Assembly (NCBI RefSeq): GCF_002803065.1
Contig: NZ_NNBL01000001.1
Location: 652,724-716,723 of the forward strand
Origin: Streptomyces sp. CB01635
GTDB lineage: Bacteria > Actinomycetota > Actinomycetes > Streptomycetales > Streptomycetaceae
Length of the DNA: 64,000 nucleotides
Reading direction: 5' to 3'
Part shown: positions 48,748 through 57,736 of the stretch, piece by piece
Numbering within the stretch: the stretch's first letter is position 1
How the letters are laid out: the number at the start of each line of letters is the position of its first letter
Made by a program: the position numbers and the translations under genes
Notes under the pieces: model-generated
Database searches by the model: none
Seen by the model: the letters and a program-made list of their open reading frames with translations, nothing else
What the model was told of the DNA's origin: nothing

Positions 48748-48786
48748 TTTCGGTGGCGTAATCTCCACGGAATCTGTACGGAGCGA

Positions 48787-50334
48787 TTACCGGGGGTCCG
48801 CTGCGGGCTTTTTGGGCGGACTGGTCGCTTCCGATTTCTCCACGGACGGTTCACGACCGTCCCCGGCGGCCGCGACGGCGGTCGCCCCCGGCGGGCGGTG
48901 GGACGCCCGCGGCGCCCTCACCAGCGCAAGGACCAGCACCCCGGCGACGAGCGCCGCACAGCCCGCGACCACGGACGCCGTGTTCAGCCCCGACGCGAAG
49001 GCCACCCGCAGCGCGTGTTCCGGGACCACCCCGTCCAGGGCCCGCGCCCCGCCGCCCGCGAGCGTGTGCGCGGCTCCGTGCGACAGGGAGTGCTGCATCG
49101 TCGACGTCAGAACGGTGCCGAGGACCGCCACCGCGAGCGCGTAGCCGAGCTGCCGGAACGTGTTCACCGCGCCGCCCGCCATGCCCGCGCGCTCCGGCTC
49201 CACCGCTGCGAGCGCGGCGCCCGCGATCCCCGGCGAGACGAACCCGGTCCCGACGCCGACCAGTACGAGGCCGGGCACGAGTGCCGTCCACGTCGAGCCC
49301 GGGTCGAGGACCGCCTGGCAGAACAGCCCGGCCGCGATCAGGAGGAGGCCGCCGCCGATGGTGAACCGGGCCGGCACCCCGTGCAGCAGCCGCCCGCCGA
49401 CGACCGCCACCACGACCGAGGCACCCGACATGGTCAGGAAGACCAGGCCGCCGTGGACGGGGCTCAGGCCGAGCAGGGTCTGCAGCCAGATCGAGGTGTA
49501 GGGGACTACGCCGAACGCGGCGCCGTTGAACGCGAGCGCCCCCGCCATCACCCCGACGAACGCCGGCTTGCGCAGCAGGGCCAGGTCGAGCAGCGGATGC
49601 GCGCTGCGCCGCTCGACCACGACGAACGCGACCAGCGCGAGCGCCGCCACCAGGAACGCGGCCGTGGTCCCGGCCGACGCCCACCCCTGCGATCCGGCCC
49701 GTACCACCCCGTACGTCGCCGCCCCCGCGAAGCACGCGAACGCCGCCGTGCCCGCCCAGTCGACCCGACGCCCGCGCGGCCCCCGCGACTCGGGCACCAC
49801 CCGCAGCGTCAGCCACACCGACACCACGCTCACCGGCAGATTGATCCAGAAGATCCACCGCCAGCCGGGCCCCTCCGTCATCACGCCGCCGAGCACGGGG
49901 CCGATCGCGGCCGCGCCGCCGCTCACCGCGCCCCACACCCCGAGCGCCGCCGAACGCCGCCTGCCCTGGTAGACGGAGCCGAGCAGCGGAAGCGTCGTCG
50001 CGAACATCGCCGCGGCGCCCACCCCCTGCGCCATCCGCGCCGCCACGAGTATCCCCGGCCCGCTCGCGAGGCCGCAGCCCAGCGACGCCGCCGCGAACAG
50101 CGCCACGCCCGCCACATGCACCCGGCGCCGGCCGAGTATGTCGGCGGCGGCCCCCATGCCGAGCAGCAGCGCGGCGAGCGCCAGCGCGTAGCCGTCCATC
50201 ACCCACTGCAGATCGCTCAGCGACGCGTGCAGGCTGCGCGCCATGTCGGGCAGCGCCACGACGACGATCGTCACGTCCAGCAGCAGCATGAACGTTCCCA
50301 GACAGACCGCGGTCAGCGGCCCCCATGTACGCAT
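48787..50334 (-). CDS. DHA2-family MFS multidrug exporter (14 TM)
   Basis: 515 aa from ATG 50334 (a GTG at 50394 would add 20 unconserved residues). TM1 contains motif D1 LLLDVTIVVVALPDMARSLH, followed by LQWVMDGYALALAALLLGMG, motif A GAAADILGRRRV, and motif C GPVLGGVMTEGPGWRWIFWI. Fourteen hydrophobic segments and a hydrophilic C-terminal tail end in PPKKPAADPR. It should export drugs or a metabolite using the proton gradient. It is divergent from the double-AsnC regulator, its most likely controller. Confidence 0.92.
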   Translation of the reverse strand: MRTWGPLTAVCLGTFMLLLDVTIVVVALPDMARSLHASLSDLQWVMDGYALALAALLLGMGAAADILGRRRVHVAGVALFAAASLGCGLASGPGILVAARMAQGVGAAAMFATTLPLLGSVYQGRRRSAALGVWGAVSGGAAAIGPVLGGVMTEGPGWRWIFWINLPVSVVSVWLTLRVVPESRGPRGRRVDWAGTAAFACFAGAATYGVVRAGSQGWASAGTTAAFLVAALALVAFVVVERRSAHPLLDLALLRKPAFVGVMAGALAFNGAAFGVVPYTSIWLQTLLGLSPVHGGLVFLTMSGASVVVAVVGGRLLHGVPARFTIGGGLLLIAAGLFCQAVLDPGSTWTALVPGLVLVGVGTGFVSPGIAGAALAAVEPERAGMAGGAVNTFRQLGYALAVAVLGTVLTSTMQHSLSHGAAHTLAGGGARALDGVVPEHALRVAFASGLNTASVVAGCAALVAGVLVLALVRAPRASHRPPGATAVAAAGDGREPSVEKSEATSPPKKPAADPR

Positions 50335-50457
50335 CCTCAACAGCTCCTCGCCCGATGTCTTACCGAAGTCAGGCTCGTACGATGGGCCGCGCACGGCGGA
50401 TCCCGGTGATCAGTGGCCGAGGAGCGAAGAAATCCGACATCAGGAGCACGCAAGCCG

Positions 50458-51432
50458 ATGGAATCCCCTCCCTTCGACGAGCTGGACCTGAAACTGCTCC
50501 AGGCCCTCGAGGTCGACGGCCGCGCCCCCTTCAGCCGGATCGCGGCCGTCCTCGGCGTCTCCGACCAGACCGTCGCCCGCCGCTACCGCAAGCTCGTCGC
50601 CGAGGGCGGCCTGCGGGTCGTCGGACTCCAGGACAGCCTGCGGCTCGGCCGCGACCACTGGATGCTGCGCCTGCGCTGCGCCCCCGAAGGTGCAGAGGCC
50701 ATCGCCACCGCCCTGGCCCGCCGGCCCGACACCGCCTGGATCGGCCTCACCTCGGGCGGCACGGAAGTCGTCTGCATGATCGTCCCGCGCACCCAGGGCG
50801 ACCACGACGACCTGCTGCTCGGCAAGCTGCCGCGCACCCCGCACATCGTCGAGATCCGCGCCCTGCAGATGCTGCACCGCTTCTTCGGTGGGCCGGCCGG
50901 CTGGCTCGTCAAGCACGGACCGCTCACCGCGGACCAGGTCGCGGCGCTCGGCCCGCCTCCGCAGACCACCGGGGACCCCGTCCCCATCACCCCCGAGGAC
51001 GCGCCCCTGACCGCCGTACTCAAACGCGACGGCCGCGCCGGGTACCCCGAACTCCAGCGCGCCACGGGCCGTTCGGAGTCGGCCGTGAAGCGGCGCCTCG
51101 ACCAGCTCATCGCCTCGGGGTCCCTCTACATCGACATCGAGTACGACAGCGCACGCCTCGGCTACACCAACGCCGCCGTCCTCTGGATCACGGCGGCCCC
51201 CGCCTCTCTCGACACCGTGGGCCGTGCACTCGCCGGGCACCGGGAGATCGCCTACGCCGCCGCGACCGCCGGCCCCTCGAACCTGGTCGTCACCGCCGTG
51301 ACCCGGGACACCGCGGACCTGTACGCGTACATCAGCGGCAAGCTCGGCCGGCTCGAGGGCGTCCAGCACGTGGAGACGTCGCCGTTCATGCGACGGGTCA
51401 AGCAGCTCACGTACCAGCCACCTATTCGCTAG
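50458..51432 (+). CDS. Lrp/AsnC-family regulator with two tandem AsnC modules
   Basis: 324 aa from ATG 50458 (AGGAG upstream). Two HTH plus RAM-type units are present. Unit 1: FDELDLKLLQALEVDGRAPF, SRIAAVLGVSDQTVARRYRK, then a ligand domain to ~150. Unit 2: LTAVLKRDGRAGYPELQRAT, GRSESAVKRRLDQLIASGSL, then IAYAAATAGPSNLVVTAVTR. Single-module AsnC proteins are ~150 aa, so this one is a duplicated form found in actinomycetes. It probably controls the divergent DHA2 exporter in response to an amino-acid-like ligand. It converges with the LysR gene, with stops only 8 bases apart. Confidence 0.9.
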   Translation: MESPPFDELDLKLLQALEVDGRAPFSRIAAVLGVSDQTVARRYRKLVAEGGLRVVGLQDSLRLGRDHWMLRLRCAPEGAEAIATALARRPDTAWIGLTSGGTEVVCMIVPRTQGDHDDLLLGKLPRTPHIVEIRALQMLHRFFGGPAGWLVKHGPLTADQVAALGPPPQTTGDPVPITPEDAPLTAVLKRDGRAGYPELQRATGRSESAVKRRLDQLIASGSLYIDIEYDSARLGYTNAAVLWITAAPASLDTVGRALAGHREIAYAAATAGPSNLVVTAVTRDTADLYAYISGKLGRLEGVQHVETSPFMRRVKQLTYQPPIR

Positions 51433-51440
51433 CGCTCCTG

Positions 51441-52310
51441 CTAGCGGTTGCGGTGCAGCCGGTCGCCCCCGTCGAGGATCGCCTGGGCCAGCGCCTGCGC
51501 CGCCTCGCCCTGCGCGCGGCCGTGCCGCGGGCCGTGCAGCAGCACGAAGTCCACCTCGCCCAGCTCCGGCAGCCCCGCCCGCTCCGGTACGCGGACCAGG
51601 CCGGGCGGGATCAGGCCGCGCGAGTGCGCCATCACGCCGAGGCCCGCCCTGGCCGCCGCGATCAGGCCGTTGAGGCTGCCGCTGGTGCAGGCCACGCGCC
51701 AGGCGCGCCCGTGCCGCTCAAGGGCTTCCAGGGCCAGGGCGCGCGAGATGCCGGGCGGCGGGTACACGATGAGCGGCACCGGACGGTCCGGGTCCAGGCG
51801 CAGGCGCTCCGCGCCGATCCACACCAACCGGTCGTGCCACACGGACTCGCCGCGCGGGTCCTCCGGCCGCCGTTTGGCGAGGACCAGGTCGAGCTTGCCC
51901 GCGTCGAGCTGCTCGTGCAGCGTCCCGGACAGCTCGACCGTCAGCTCCAGGTCCACCTCGGGGTGGTCGTGCCGGAACGCCTCCAGGATCTCGGTGAGCC
52001 GGGTCAGGACGAAGTCCTCCGACGCCCCGAAGCGCAGCCGCCCGCGCAGCCGCGTGCCCGTGAAGAACGCCGACGCCTGCTCGTGGACCTCCAGGATCCG
52101 GCGCGCGAAGCCGAGCATCGCCTCGCCGTCCTCCGTGACCTCCACCGTGTGCGTGTCCCGGGTGAACAGGGTCCGCCCGGTCGCGTCCTCCAGGCGCCGC
52201 ACGTGCTGGCTGACGGTGGACTGGCGCAGGCCGAGGCGGCGTGCGGCCTGCGTGAAGCTCAGCGTCTGGGCCACCGCGAGGAACGTACGCAGCTGTGAGG
52301 GGTCGTACAT
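51441..52310 (-). CDS. LysR-family transcriptional regulator
   Basis: 289 aa from ATG 52310. N-terminal winged HTH: YDPSQLRTFLAVAQTLSFTQ, AARRLGLRQSTVSQHVRRLE, DATGRTLFTRDTHTVEVTED. The substrate-binding domain starts near LRFGASEDFVLTRLTEILEA and includes ELTVELSGTLHEQLDAGKLD and GLIAAARAGLGVMAHSRGLI. It is divergent from the bile-acid-symporter-like gene, its usual kind of target. A TAGGGT box seven bases upstream of the start suggests a leaderless mRNA. Confidence 0.93.
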   Translation of the reverse strand: MYDPSQLRTFLAVAQTLSFTQAARRLGLRQSTVSQHVRRLEDATGRTLFTRDTHTVEVTEDGEAMLGFARRILEVHEQASAFFTGTRLRGRLRFGASEDFVLTRLTEILEAFRHDHPEVDLELTVELSGTLHEQLDAGKLDLVLAKRRPEDPRGESVWHDRLVWIGAERLRLDPDRPVPLIVYPPPGISRALALEALERHGRAWRVACTSGSLNGLIAAARAGLGVMAHSRGLIPPGLVRVPERAGLPELGEVDFVLLHGPRHGRAQGEAAQALAQAILDGGDRLHRNR

Positions 52311-52317
52311 GCCCCCG

Positions 52318-52323
52318 ACCCTA
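52318..52323 (-). promoter_or_regulatory. -10 box for a probable leaderless LysR transcript
   Basis: TAGGGT on the reverse strand, seven bases before the ATG at 52310. Confidence 0.45.
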
Positions 52324-52433
52324 CCCGCGGCCATCGCGAAACATGATGACAGTCAGTGCGGTATGCAGGATTCCCGATCGCGGTGATCAGGAGGACGATG
52401 GAGAGGGCACGACCTGAACCGACAGCAAGGAAC

Positions 52434-53483
52434 ATGGAACCCGTGAAACGCCTGACTTGGCCGTCCTGGATGCCGGTCGACCCCTACATCCTGGCGCTCA
52501 TAGGGACGGTGGGCCTCGCGGCGCTCCTGCCCGCGCGCGGTGGTGCCGCCGACGTCGCGTCCGGCGCCTCGACCACCGCCGTCGCGTTCCTCTTCTTCCT
52601 CTACGGGGCGCGCCTGTCGACCCGCGAGGCGCTCGACGGGCTCAGGCACTGGCGGCTCCATGTGACCGTCCTCGCCGCCACGTTCGTCGTCTTCCCGCTC
52701 CTCGGCCTCGCGGCCCGCGGCCTCGTCCCCGTGGTCCTCACACCGTCCCTCTACGACGGCCTGCTCTTCCTCACCCTCGTGCCCTCGACGATCCAGTCGT
52801 CGATCGCCTTCACCTCCATGGCCCGCGGCAACGTGCCCGCGGCGATCTGCGCGGGCTCCTTCTCCTCGCTGGCCGGCATCGTCATCACGCCGCTGCTCGC
52901 GGCGGGGCTGCTCGGCAACAGCGGCGGCGGGTTCTCCGCGGACTCCCTCGTCAAGATCGTGCTCCAGCTGCTCGTACCGTTCCTCGCCGGGCAGTTCCTG
53001 CGCCGCTGGGTCGGCTCCTTCATCACGCGGCACAAGAAGGTCCTGAGCTACGTCGACCGCGGCTCGATCCTCCTCGTCGTCTACACCGCGTTCAGCGAGG
53101 GCATGGTCCAGGGCATCTGGCACCAGGTCAGCGCTGTGCGCCTGGGCGGGCTCCTCGCCGTCGAGGCGGTGCTGCTCGCCGTGATGCTGGCGGTCACCTG
53201 GTACGGCGGCAAGGCGCTCGGCTTCGGGCGCGAGGACAGCGTCGCGATCCAGTTCGCCGGGTCGAAGAAGTCCCTGGCGGCCGGACTGCCCATGGCGAGC
53301 GTCCTGTTCGGGGCGCACGCGTCCCTCGCCGTGCTGCCGCTGATGCTGTTCCACCAGATGCAGCTCATGGTGTGCGCGGTGATCGCCAAGCGCCGGGCGC
53401 GCGACCCCCTGGAGCAGGTCAGCGCGGGCGAGCGAGCCGCAGCGCCACGAACCGCGGCCGGTACAGCGACACGTTCCGGCTGA
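52434..53483 (+). CDS. bile acid:sodium symporter family (SBF-like) membrane carrier
   Basis: 349 aa from ATG 52434 (AAGGAAC upstream); ATG 52398 after AGGAGG is an alternative. Nine to ten hydrophobic segments in the SBF_like pattern: ASTTAVAFLFFLYGARLSTR, LLFLTLVPSTIQSSIAFTSM (the conserved P-S-T-x-x-S-S region), ICAGSFSSLAGIVITPLLAA, and AIQFAGSKKSLAAGLPMASV. It belongs to the BASS superfamily, which imports organic acids or related anions; the substrate is unknown. Its 3' end overlaps the convergent DUF4185 gene by 65 bases. Confidence 0.9.
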   Translation: MEPVKRLTWPSWMPVDPYILALIGTVGLAALLPARGGAADVASGASTTAVAFLFFLYGARLSTREALDGLRHWRLHVTVLAATFVVFPLLGLAARGLVPVVLTPSLYDGLLFLTLVPSTIQSSIAFTSMARGNVPAAICAGSFSSLAGIVITPLLAAGLLGNSGGGFSADSLVKIVLQLLVPFLAGQFLRRWVGSFITRHKKVLSYVDRGSILLVVYTAFSEGMVQGIWHQVSAVRLGGLLAVEAVLLAVMLAVTWYGGKALGFGREDSVAIQFAGSKKSLAAGLPMASVLFGAHASLAVLPLMLFHQMQLMVCAVIAKRRARDPLEQVSAGERAAAPRTAAGTATRSG

Positions 53484-54669
53484 CCTGTGCCTGCGCGGTG
53501 GCGGGCGCCGCGTCCAGCCAGTTGACGTCGTAGCTGAGCAGCAGGCGCCCGTCACCGCCGCCGAGCGCGGGGTGCGCCTGCGGGTTGTACGCGGCCGTGT
53601 CCTGCCGGAGCGCCCCGTCCGGCGGCAGCGGCGCCTCGAAGCCCTTCCCGGGACCGTGCCAGGGCCCGGTCGGCGCGCACGCCCAGTAAGAGGTGACGCG
53701 GGTCAGGCCCGCGGTCCCGGCGGCCATCGTGAACAGGACGTACGTACCGCCGTCGCGCACGACGGTGAACGCGCTGCCGACCCCGCGGCGTGCACCGTCG
53801 CCGAGAACCGCCCGCGGCCGGGCAGCGCGCGTCCAGCGCGAGCCGTCCCAGTAGCGCCACGCCCCCGGCTCGGCGAGCCGGCCGCGCGGCACGCGCGCGA
53901 CATAGGCGCGGCGCGTGACCCCCTGCCCGTCGTCACCGCCGAACACGTACGTCCGTCCGCCCCGGTCGACGACCGTCGTGCCGAACAGGACGCGCCGCGC
54001 CGGGTCCGGCACGCCCCGCTGGTCGAGGACCGTCGCGACGCTCTCGACGCGCAGGCCGGGCAGGGACAGCGTGGCGACCTCGGTGGCGGCGGGCATGCCG
54101 TAGATCCAGGGGCCCGTCCCCGTCGTACGGGTCCACAGCAGGACGCGGACGACCCGCTCGGCGGAGCCGGGGGAGCGGGGCTCGACGCGGGCCGCGACCG
54201 GCCAGCGCCACTGCTGCGGCGCCGGGTCGGGGAACAGGGGCGCGGGGAGCGTGCGCTCCAGGGTGCCCGAACGGCCCATCACCACGGCCGAGTTGCGCAC
54301 GAACGGCGCTGACATGTCGCGCCAGGCATGGGGCTGGCCCGCCGGGTTGGGCGGCGCGTGCACCTGTCCCAGATAGGTGTCGGAGAACAGCCACAGGACC
54401 CGCCCGTCCGGGAGCCTCACCGAGTGCGTGCCGTCGCCGCCCGTCCAGTCGTCGTCCCGCGAGGCGTCGTCGCCGTAGCGGGCGAACGCGCCCGTGAGGC
54501 CGGGCTCGGCGGACCACGAGGCGATGCCGCGGGCCGCGCACGGGCGACCGCCCTCCCGGTCGTCGTCCGGGAGGGCGGTCAGCAGGGCGGCGGCGCACAC
54601 CAGGGCGAGCAGCAGGCCGAGACCCGCTCCCAGGCTCCTGCGGCGCACCGCCTCCGTGTCCGCGGGCAC
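53419..54669 (-). CDS. DUF4185 domain protein, membrane-anchored or secreted
   Basis: 416 aa, GTG start at 54669, nine bases after the sialidase stop, so probably cotranscribed with it. An N-terminal hydrophobic segment (LGAGLGLLLALVCAAALLTA) acts as signal or anchor. The remainder is a beta-propeller-like fold: TGGDGTHSVRLPDGRVLWLF, SDTYLGQVHAPPNPAGQPHA, RNSAVVMGRSGTLERTLPAP, YVFGGDDGQGVTRRAYVARV and LLLSYDVNWLDAAPATAQAQ. DUF4185 proteins resemble five-bladed glycosidase propellers. Its pairing with a sialidase supports a role on extracellular glycans; the activity is not established. Confidence 0.88.
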   Translation of the reverse strand: MPADTEAVRRRSLGAGLGLLLALVCAAALLTALPDDDREGGRPCAARGIASWSAEPGLTGAFARYGDDASRDDDWTGGDGTHSVRLPDGRVLWLFSDTYLGQVHAPPNPAGQPHAWRDMSAPFVRNSAVVMGRSGTLERTLPAPLFPDPAPQQWRWPVAARVEPRSPGSAERVVRVLLWTRTTGTGPWIYGMPAATEVATLSLPGLRVESVATVLDQRGVPDPARRVLFGTTVVDRGGRTYVFGGDDGQGVTRRAYVARVPRGRLAEPGAWRYWDGSRWTRAARPRAVLGDGARRGVGSAFTVVRDGGTYVLFTMAAGTAGLTRVTSYWACAPTGPWHGPGKGFEAPLPPDGALRQDTAAYNPQAHPALGGGDGRLLLSYDVNWLDAAPATAQAQVSRNVSLYRPRFVALRLARPR

Positions 54670-54678
54670 GCTGGGACG

Positions 54679-56595
54679 TTAGTGGCCCCCGCGCACCCGG
54701 TCCATGGGCAGCCACAGGACGGTGTCCGGGGTCACAGTGGTCACCGGGGTGTTGAGCTCCTCGTCACTCAACGCCCGGTCCTGGAGCCGGACTTCGTCGA
54801 TCGCGCCGGTGAAGTGCGCCCGGGTGTCCATCCGTTCGCCCACGTGCACGCCGAACGGCGAGTTGCGGCTGACGGAGCCCGGCACGTCGGGCGTGCTGAC
54901 CGACGTCCCGTCGACGGAGAGCGTCAGCTGTCCGTCACCGCGTCGCAGTACGGCGTGGTGCCACTGGCCGTCGTTGTAGGCGCCTGTGGTGCGCACCGAC
55001 GCGGACCGCGGGGCCGCGGCGCCGTCCCGTGTGGTGATCAGGCCCGTGATGCGGTTGCTCGCCGGCTCGGCGCGCAGCCACACCTGCGGCTGCGTGGTGC
55101 CGATGCCGCCCATCCACAGCAGCGGCTGCTCACCGGTCGTGGCGGAGTAGCGGAACCACAGCGACGCGGTGAAGTCCTTGGTGCCGAGCGGCAGTCGGTC
55201 GCTGTACGGGAGCCGTACCGCGTCGTCCGTCCCGTCGAAGGAGAGCGCCCCGCCGAAGCGGCCTGCCGTCGGGGAGGCGCCGCCGAGCACGGCCGCGTCC
55301 CGCGCGTGGCGGGCCCGGTCCTCCGTCGTCGGGTCCGCGCCGCGGCGCGGCGTAAGCCAGTCCTCGGTGAAGCGCGCGAAACGGATCTCGTCGCGCGCGT
55401 CGACCGCGCCGCCCTCATACATGAGGCCCACATGGTCGTGGGTCGCCTGCACGAGGTCCGAGTAGCCGGACCAGTCGGTCGTCACCACGGTCGAGCGGTC
55501 GAAGCTGTCCCAGGTCCGCCCGCCGTCGTACGAGGAACGGATGGTCATGGTCCGGCGCCGGTCGGGGTCGCCGGGGCAGGCCAGCAGCAGTCGGTTGCCG
55601 GTGCGCAGGACCGAACCCTGCACCTGGGGGGTGTAGAGGTCGGGGAGCGTCGTGAAGCGCCGCGTGAACGAGTCGCCGCCGTCCCGGCTCCATGTGTGCG
55701 TGCGGTGACCGAGGTCGGTGCCGTCCTGCTCGCGCCCCGACACGTACAGAGTGCCGCCGGGCAGTTCGGCGAGGGTCATCTCGGAGGGCTTCTGCCGGAA
55801 GGTGCCGTCGTCCGCGATCGGCCACGAGTCCTTCGCGCCGACCCGCCAGTGCCTGCCGCCGTCGTCGCTGACCATGAGCGCGGCGTGGTTCGCGGTGACG
55901 CGACTGCCGTTCCAGGTCTCGGCGTTGACGGTGAAGACGAGCCGCCCGCGGTGGCGCCCCTGGGTGAGCTGGAGGCCGTGCACAGGCCCCGTCGCGTACC
56001 AGGAGTTCCAGTCCTTCGGCATGATCTCGTCGCTCAGGTCGCGCGGCGCCGACCAGGTGCGGCCGTCGTCGTCGCTGTACTGGAGGTGCGGGGTGCGGTC
56101 GCAGGGAATGTCGCAGTTCTTTCCGTCCGTGCGGCCGGTGTTGTACGTCTCCGCGAGCACGATGCGGCCCGTCCTGAGGTCGACCACGGGGGCGGGGTTG
56201 CCGTGTGTGTCACCGGCGCCCTCGTTGACGACCTGGAGCGGGCTCCAGGTGCGGCCGCCGTCCTCGGACCGCTTGACGACGATGTCTATGTCGCCCGCGT
56301 CGGAACAGTCGTTCGTACGCCCCTCGGCGAAGGCGAGCAGTGTCCCCTGCTTGGTCTTCACCACGGCCGGAATTCGGTAGCAGGCATACCCGGGATCCTG
56401 GGAAGCCTTGAAGAGGACCTGCTGCTCGAACGGCGGTTGCGTCGAGGCCGCTCGGGCCGCGGTGGCCTGGGTCGCTCGTGTCGCGTCAGCCGGCTCGGCG
56501 GCCTGCGCGGGCAGTGCGGCTCCCGCGGCGACTGCGAGCAGCGCGACGACGGACGTGCCCAGGGATCTCAGACGTACACGGAGACTTGACGGCAT
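54679..56595 (-). CDS. secreted sialidase (GH33-type) with C-terminal LamG-like domain
   Basis: 638 aa from ATG 56595. Sec signal VRLRSLGTSVVALLAVAAGA, ending ALPAQA. The propeller begins with YRIPAVVKTKQGTLLAFAEG (the F/YRIP arginine) and contains five Asp boxes: SEDGGRTWS, SDDDGRTWS, SDDGGRHWR, SRDGGDSFT and SYDGGRTWD. The acid/base-side Asp lies in CSDAGDIDIVVKRS. The C-terminal ~180 residues are a concanavalin/LamG lectin-like fold (LSFDGTDDAVRLPYSDRLPL, WHHAVLRRGDGQLTLSVDGT, GAIDEVRLQDRALSDEE). It releases terminal sialic acids from glycans outside the cell. Confidence 0.94.
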   Translation of the reverse strand: MPSSLRVRLRSLGTSVVALLAVAAGAALPAQAAEPADATRATQATAARAASTQPPFEQQVLFKASQDPGYACYRIPAVVKTKQGTLLAFAEGRTNDCSDAGDIDIVVKRSEDGGRTWSPLQVVNEGAGDTHGNPAPVVDLRTGRIVLAETYNTGRTDGKNCDIPCDRTPHLQYSDDDGRTWSAPRDLSDEIMPKDWNSWYATGPVHGLQLTQGRHRGRLVFTVNAETWNGSRVTANHAALMVSDDGGRHWRVGAKDSWPIADDGTFRQKPSEMTLAELPGGTLYVSGREQDGTDLGHRTHTWSRDGGDSFTRRFTTLPDLYTPQVQGSVLRTGNRLLLACPGDPDRRRTMTIRSSYDGGRTWDSFDRSTVVTTDWSGYSDLVQATHDHVGLMYEGGAVDARDEIRFARFTEDWLTPRRGADPTTEDRARHARDAAVLGGASPTAGRFGGALSFDGTDDAVRLPYSDRLPLGTKDFTASLWFRYSATTGEQPLLWMGGIGTTQPQVWLRAEPASNRITGLITTRDGAAAPRSASVRTTGAYNDGQWHHAVLRRGDGQLTLSVDGTSVSTPDVPGSVSRNSPFGVHVGERMDTRAHFTGAIDEVRLQDRALSDEELNTPVTTVTPDTVLWLPMDRVRGGH

Positions 56596-56651
56596 GGTGC
56601 TGCCACCCTTCAACGGCTCGTGTCAAGGCTGATGTCACGGCTCATGCGTCT

Positions 56652-56681
56652 GGACATTCAGACATCCCACGTCCAATGTCC
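56652..56681. promoter_or_regulatory. inverted repeat GGACATT-N16-AATGTCC upstream of the sialidase
   Basis: Perfect 7-bp arms, 57-86 bases upstream of the sialidase ATG, in a 135-base gap. The spacing (three turns end to end) and position suggest an operator for a carbohydrate-responsive regulator not encoded here. Confidence 0.5.
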
Positions 56682-56730
56682 GGACCACAGACGCTACTTG
56701 GGACGCTCGGCACGCCACAAGCACCGTGCA

Positions 56731-57660
56731 TCAGGGGATCAGGACGACCTTGCCCAGATTGGCGCGCCCCTCGATTGCCTCGTGGGCCCGCGCCGCGTCC
56801 TCCAGGGCGAACTCCGCGTGCACCATGGGCCGCAGAGCCCCCTCGAAGAACAGTCGCCACAGCTCTGTGCGCCACCGCTCGTACGTCTCGGGCTTCCCGC
56901 GCGCGATGAGCGCCATCTGGAAGCCGATCACGGACTTGGCTCCGACGAGGAGGTCGTACGCCTCGACGGTGCCGCCGCCCGAGCTGTACGCCACGAGCCG
57001 CCCGTGCGGCGCGAGCGCCCTCAGGCCCGGCGTCAGCAGCTCGCCGCCCACCGCATCCAGGACGTAGTCGACGGGCTCGCCCCAGTTCTCGTCGTCGTAC
57101 GTCACGACGTCGTCGGCACCGAGTCCGCGGACGAACTCCGCCTTGCCGGGGTCCGACACCGCGGCTATGACCCGAGTGGCGCCGCTCGACGACGCGAGCT
57201 GCAGGGCCAGATGGCCGACCCCGCTCGCCGCCGCCGTCACGAGCGCCGCCTCGCCCGGCTCGGGGCGTGCGGCCTGCAGCGCTCCGTACGCCACGAGCCC
57301 GCTGCGGACCAGGGCCACCGCGTCGGTGGCGCTCGCGCCGTCCGGCACCGGTGACGCCATGGCGACGTGCAGGAGCGCGTGGTCGGCGTAGCCGTGCCCG
57401 AAGGCGAGGCCCGTGACGCGGTCGCCGACGGCGTACTCCGTCACGCCGGTACCCACGGCCGCCACTGCGCCGGCGACCTCGCCGCCGAGCGGGATGGGTT
57501 CGCGCGGTTCCCGCACCTTGCGGACGACGGGCAGCGTGACGCCGATCGCCTCGGTGCGGACGAGGAGTTCACCGGGTCCCGGCTCGGGGACGGGCGCCTC
57601 TTCCAAGAACAGAACACCGGGGCCACCGCTGTGTTCGTAACGGACGCGCCGCATCGGCAC
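56731..57660 (-). CDS. NADPH:quinone oxidoreductase-like zinc-independent MDR enzyme
   Basis: 309 aa from GTG 57660 (GGAAGG four bases upstream); ATG 57654 is an alternative. MDR fold: MRRVRYEHSGGPGVLFLEEA, LLVRTEAIGVTLPVVRKVRE, the Rossmann segment ALVTAAASGVGHLALQLASS (A-A-x-G-x-G), GATRVIAAVSDPGKAEFVRG and DYVLDAVGGELLTPGLRAL. Structural zinc cysteines are absent, as in quinone oxidoreductases. It should reduce quinones or unsaturated carbonyls with NADPH. It is divergent from the MarR regulator across two TTGG-N5-CCAA sites and is its evident target. Confidence 0.92.
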   Translation of the reverse strand: MPMRRVRYEHSGGPGVLFLEEAPVPEPGPGELLVRTEAIGVTLPVVRKVREPREPIPLGGEVAGAVAAVGTGVTEYAVGDRVTGLAFGHGYADHALLHVAMASPVPDGASATDAVALVRSGLVAYGALQAARPEPGEAALVTAAASGVGHLALQLASSSGATRVIAAVSDPGKAEFVRGLGADDVVTYDDENWGEPVDYVLDAVGGELLTPGLRALAPHGRLVAYSSGGGTVEAYDLLVGAKSVIGFQMALIARGKPETYERWRTELWRLFFEGALRPMVHAEFALEDAARAHEAIEGRANLGKVVLIP

Positions 57661-57684
57661 ACCGCCTTCCCGGGGTGGGGATCA

Positions 57685-57697
57685 TTGGGAGCGCCAA
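57685..57697. promoter_or_regulatory. MarR operator candidate, site 1
   Basis: TTGG-GAGCG-CCAA within ATTGGGAGCGCCAACG, between the divergent quinone oxidoreductase and MarR genes, 25 bases from the oxidoreductase start. Confidence 0.7.
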
Positions 57698-57712
57698 CGA
57701 TACTCAGATTCA

Positions 57713-57725
57713 TTGGGAAGTCCAA
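57713..57725. promoter_or_regulatory. MarR operator candidate, site 2
   Basis: TTGG-GAAGT-CCAA within ATTGGGAAGTCCAACG, 28 bases from site 1. It overlaps a -35-like TTGGGA 18 bases before the TAAACT box of the marR promoter, so binding would repress marR. Confidence 0.7.
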
Positions 57726-57736
57726 CGGTTCTTGGC

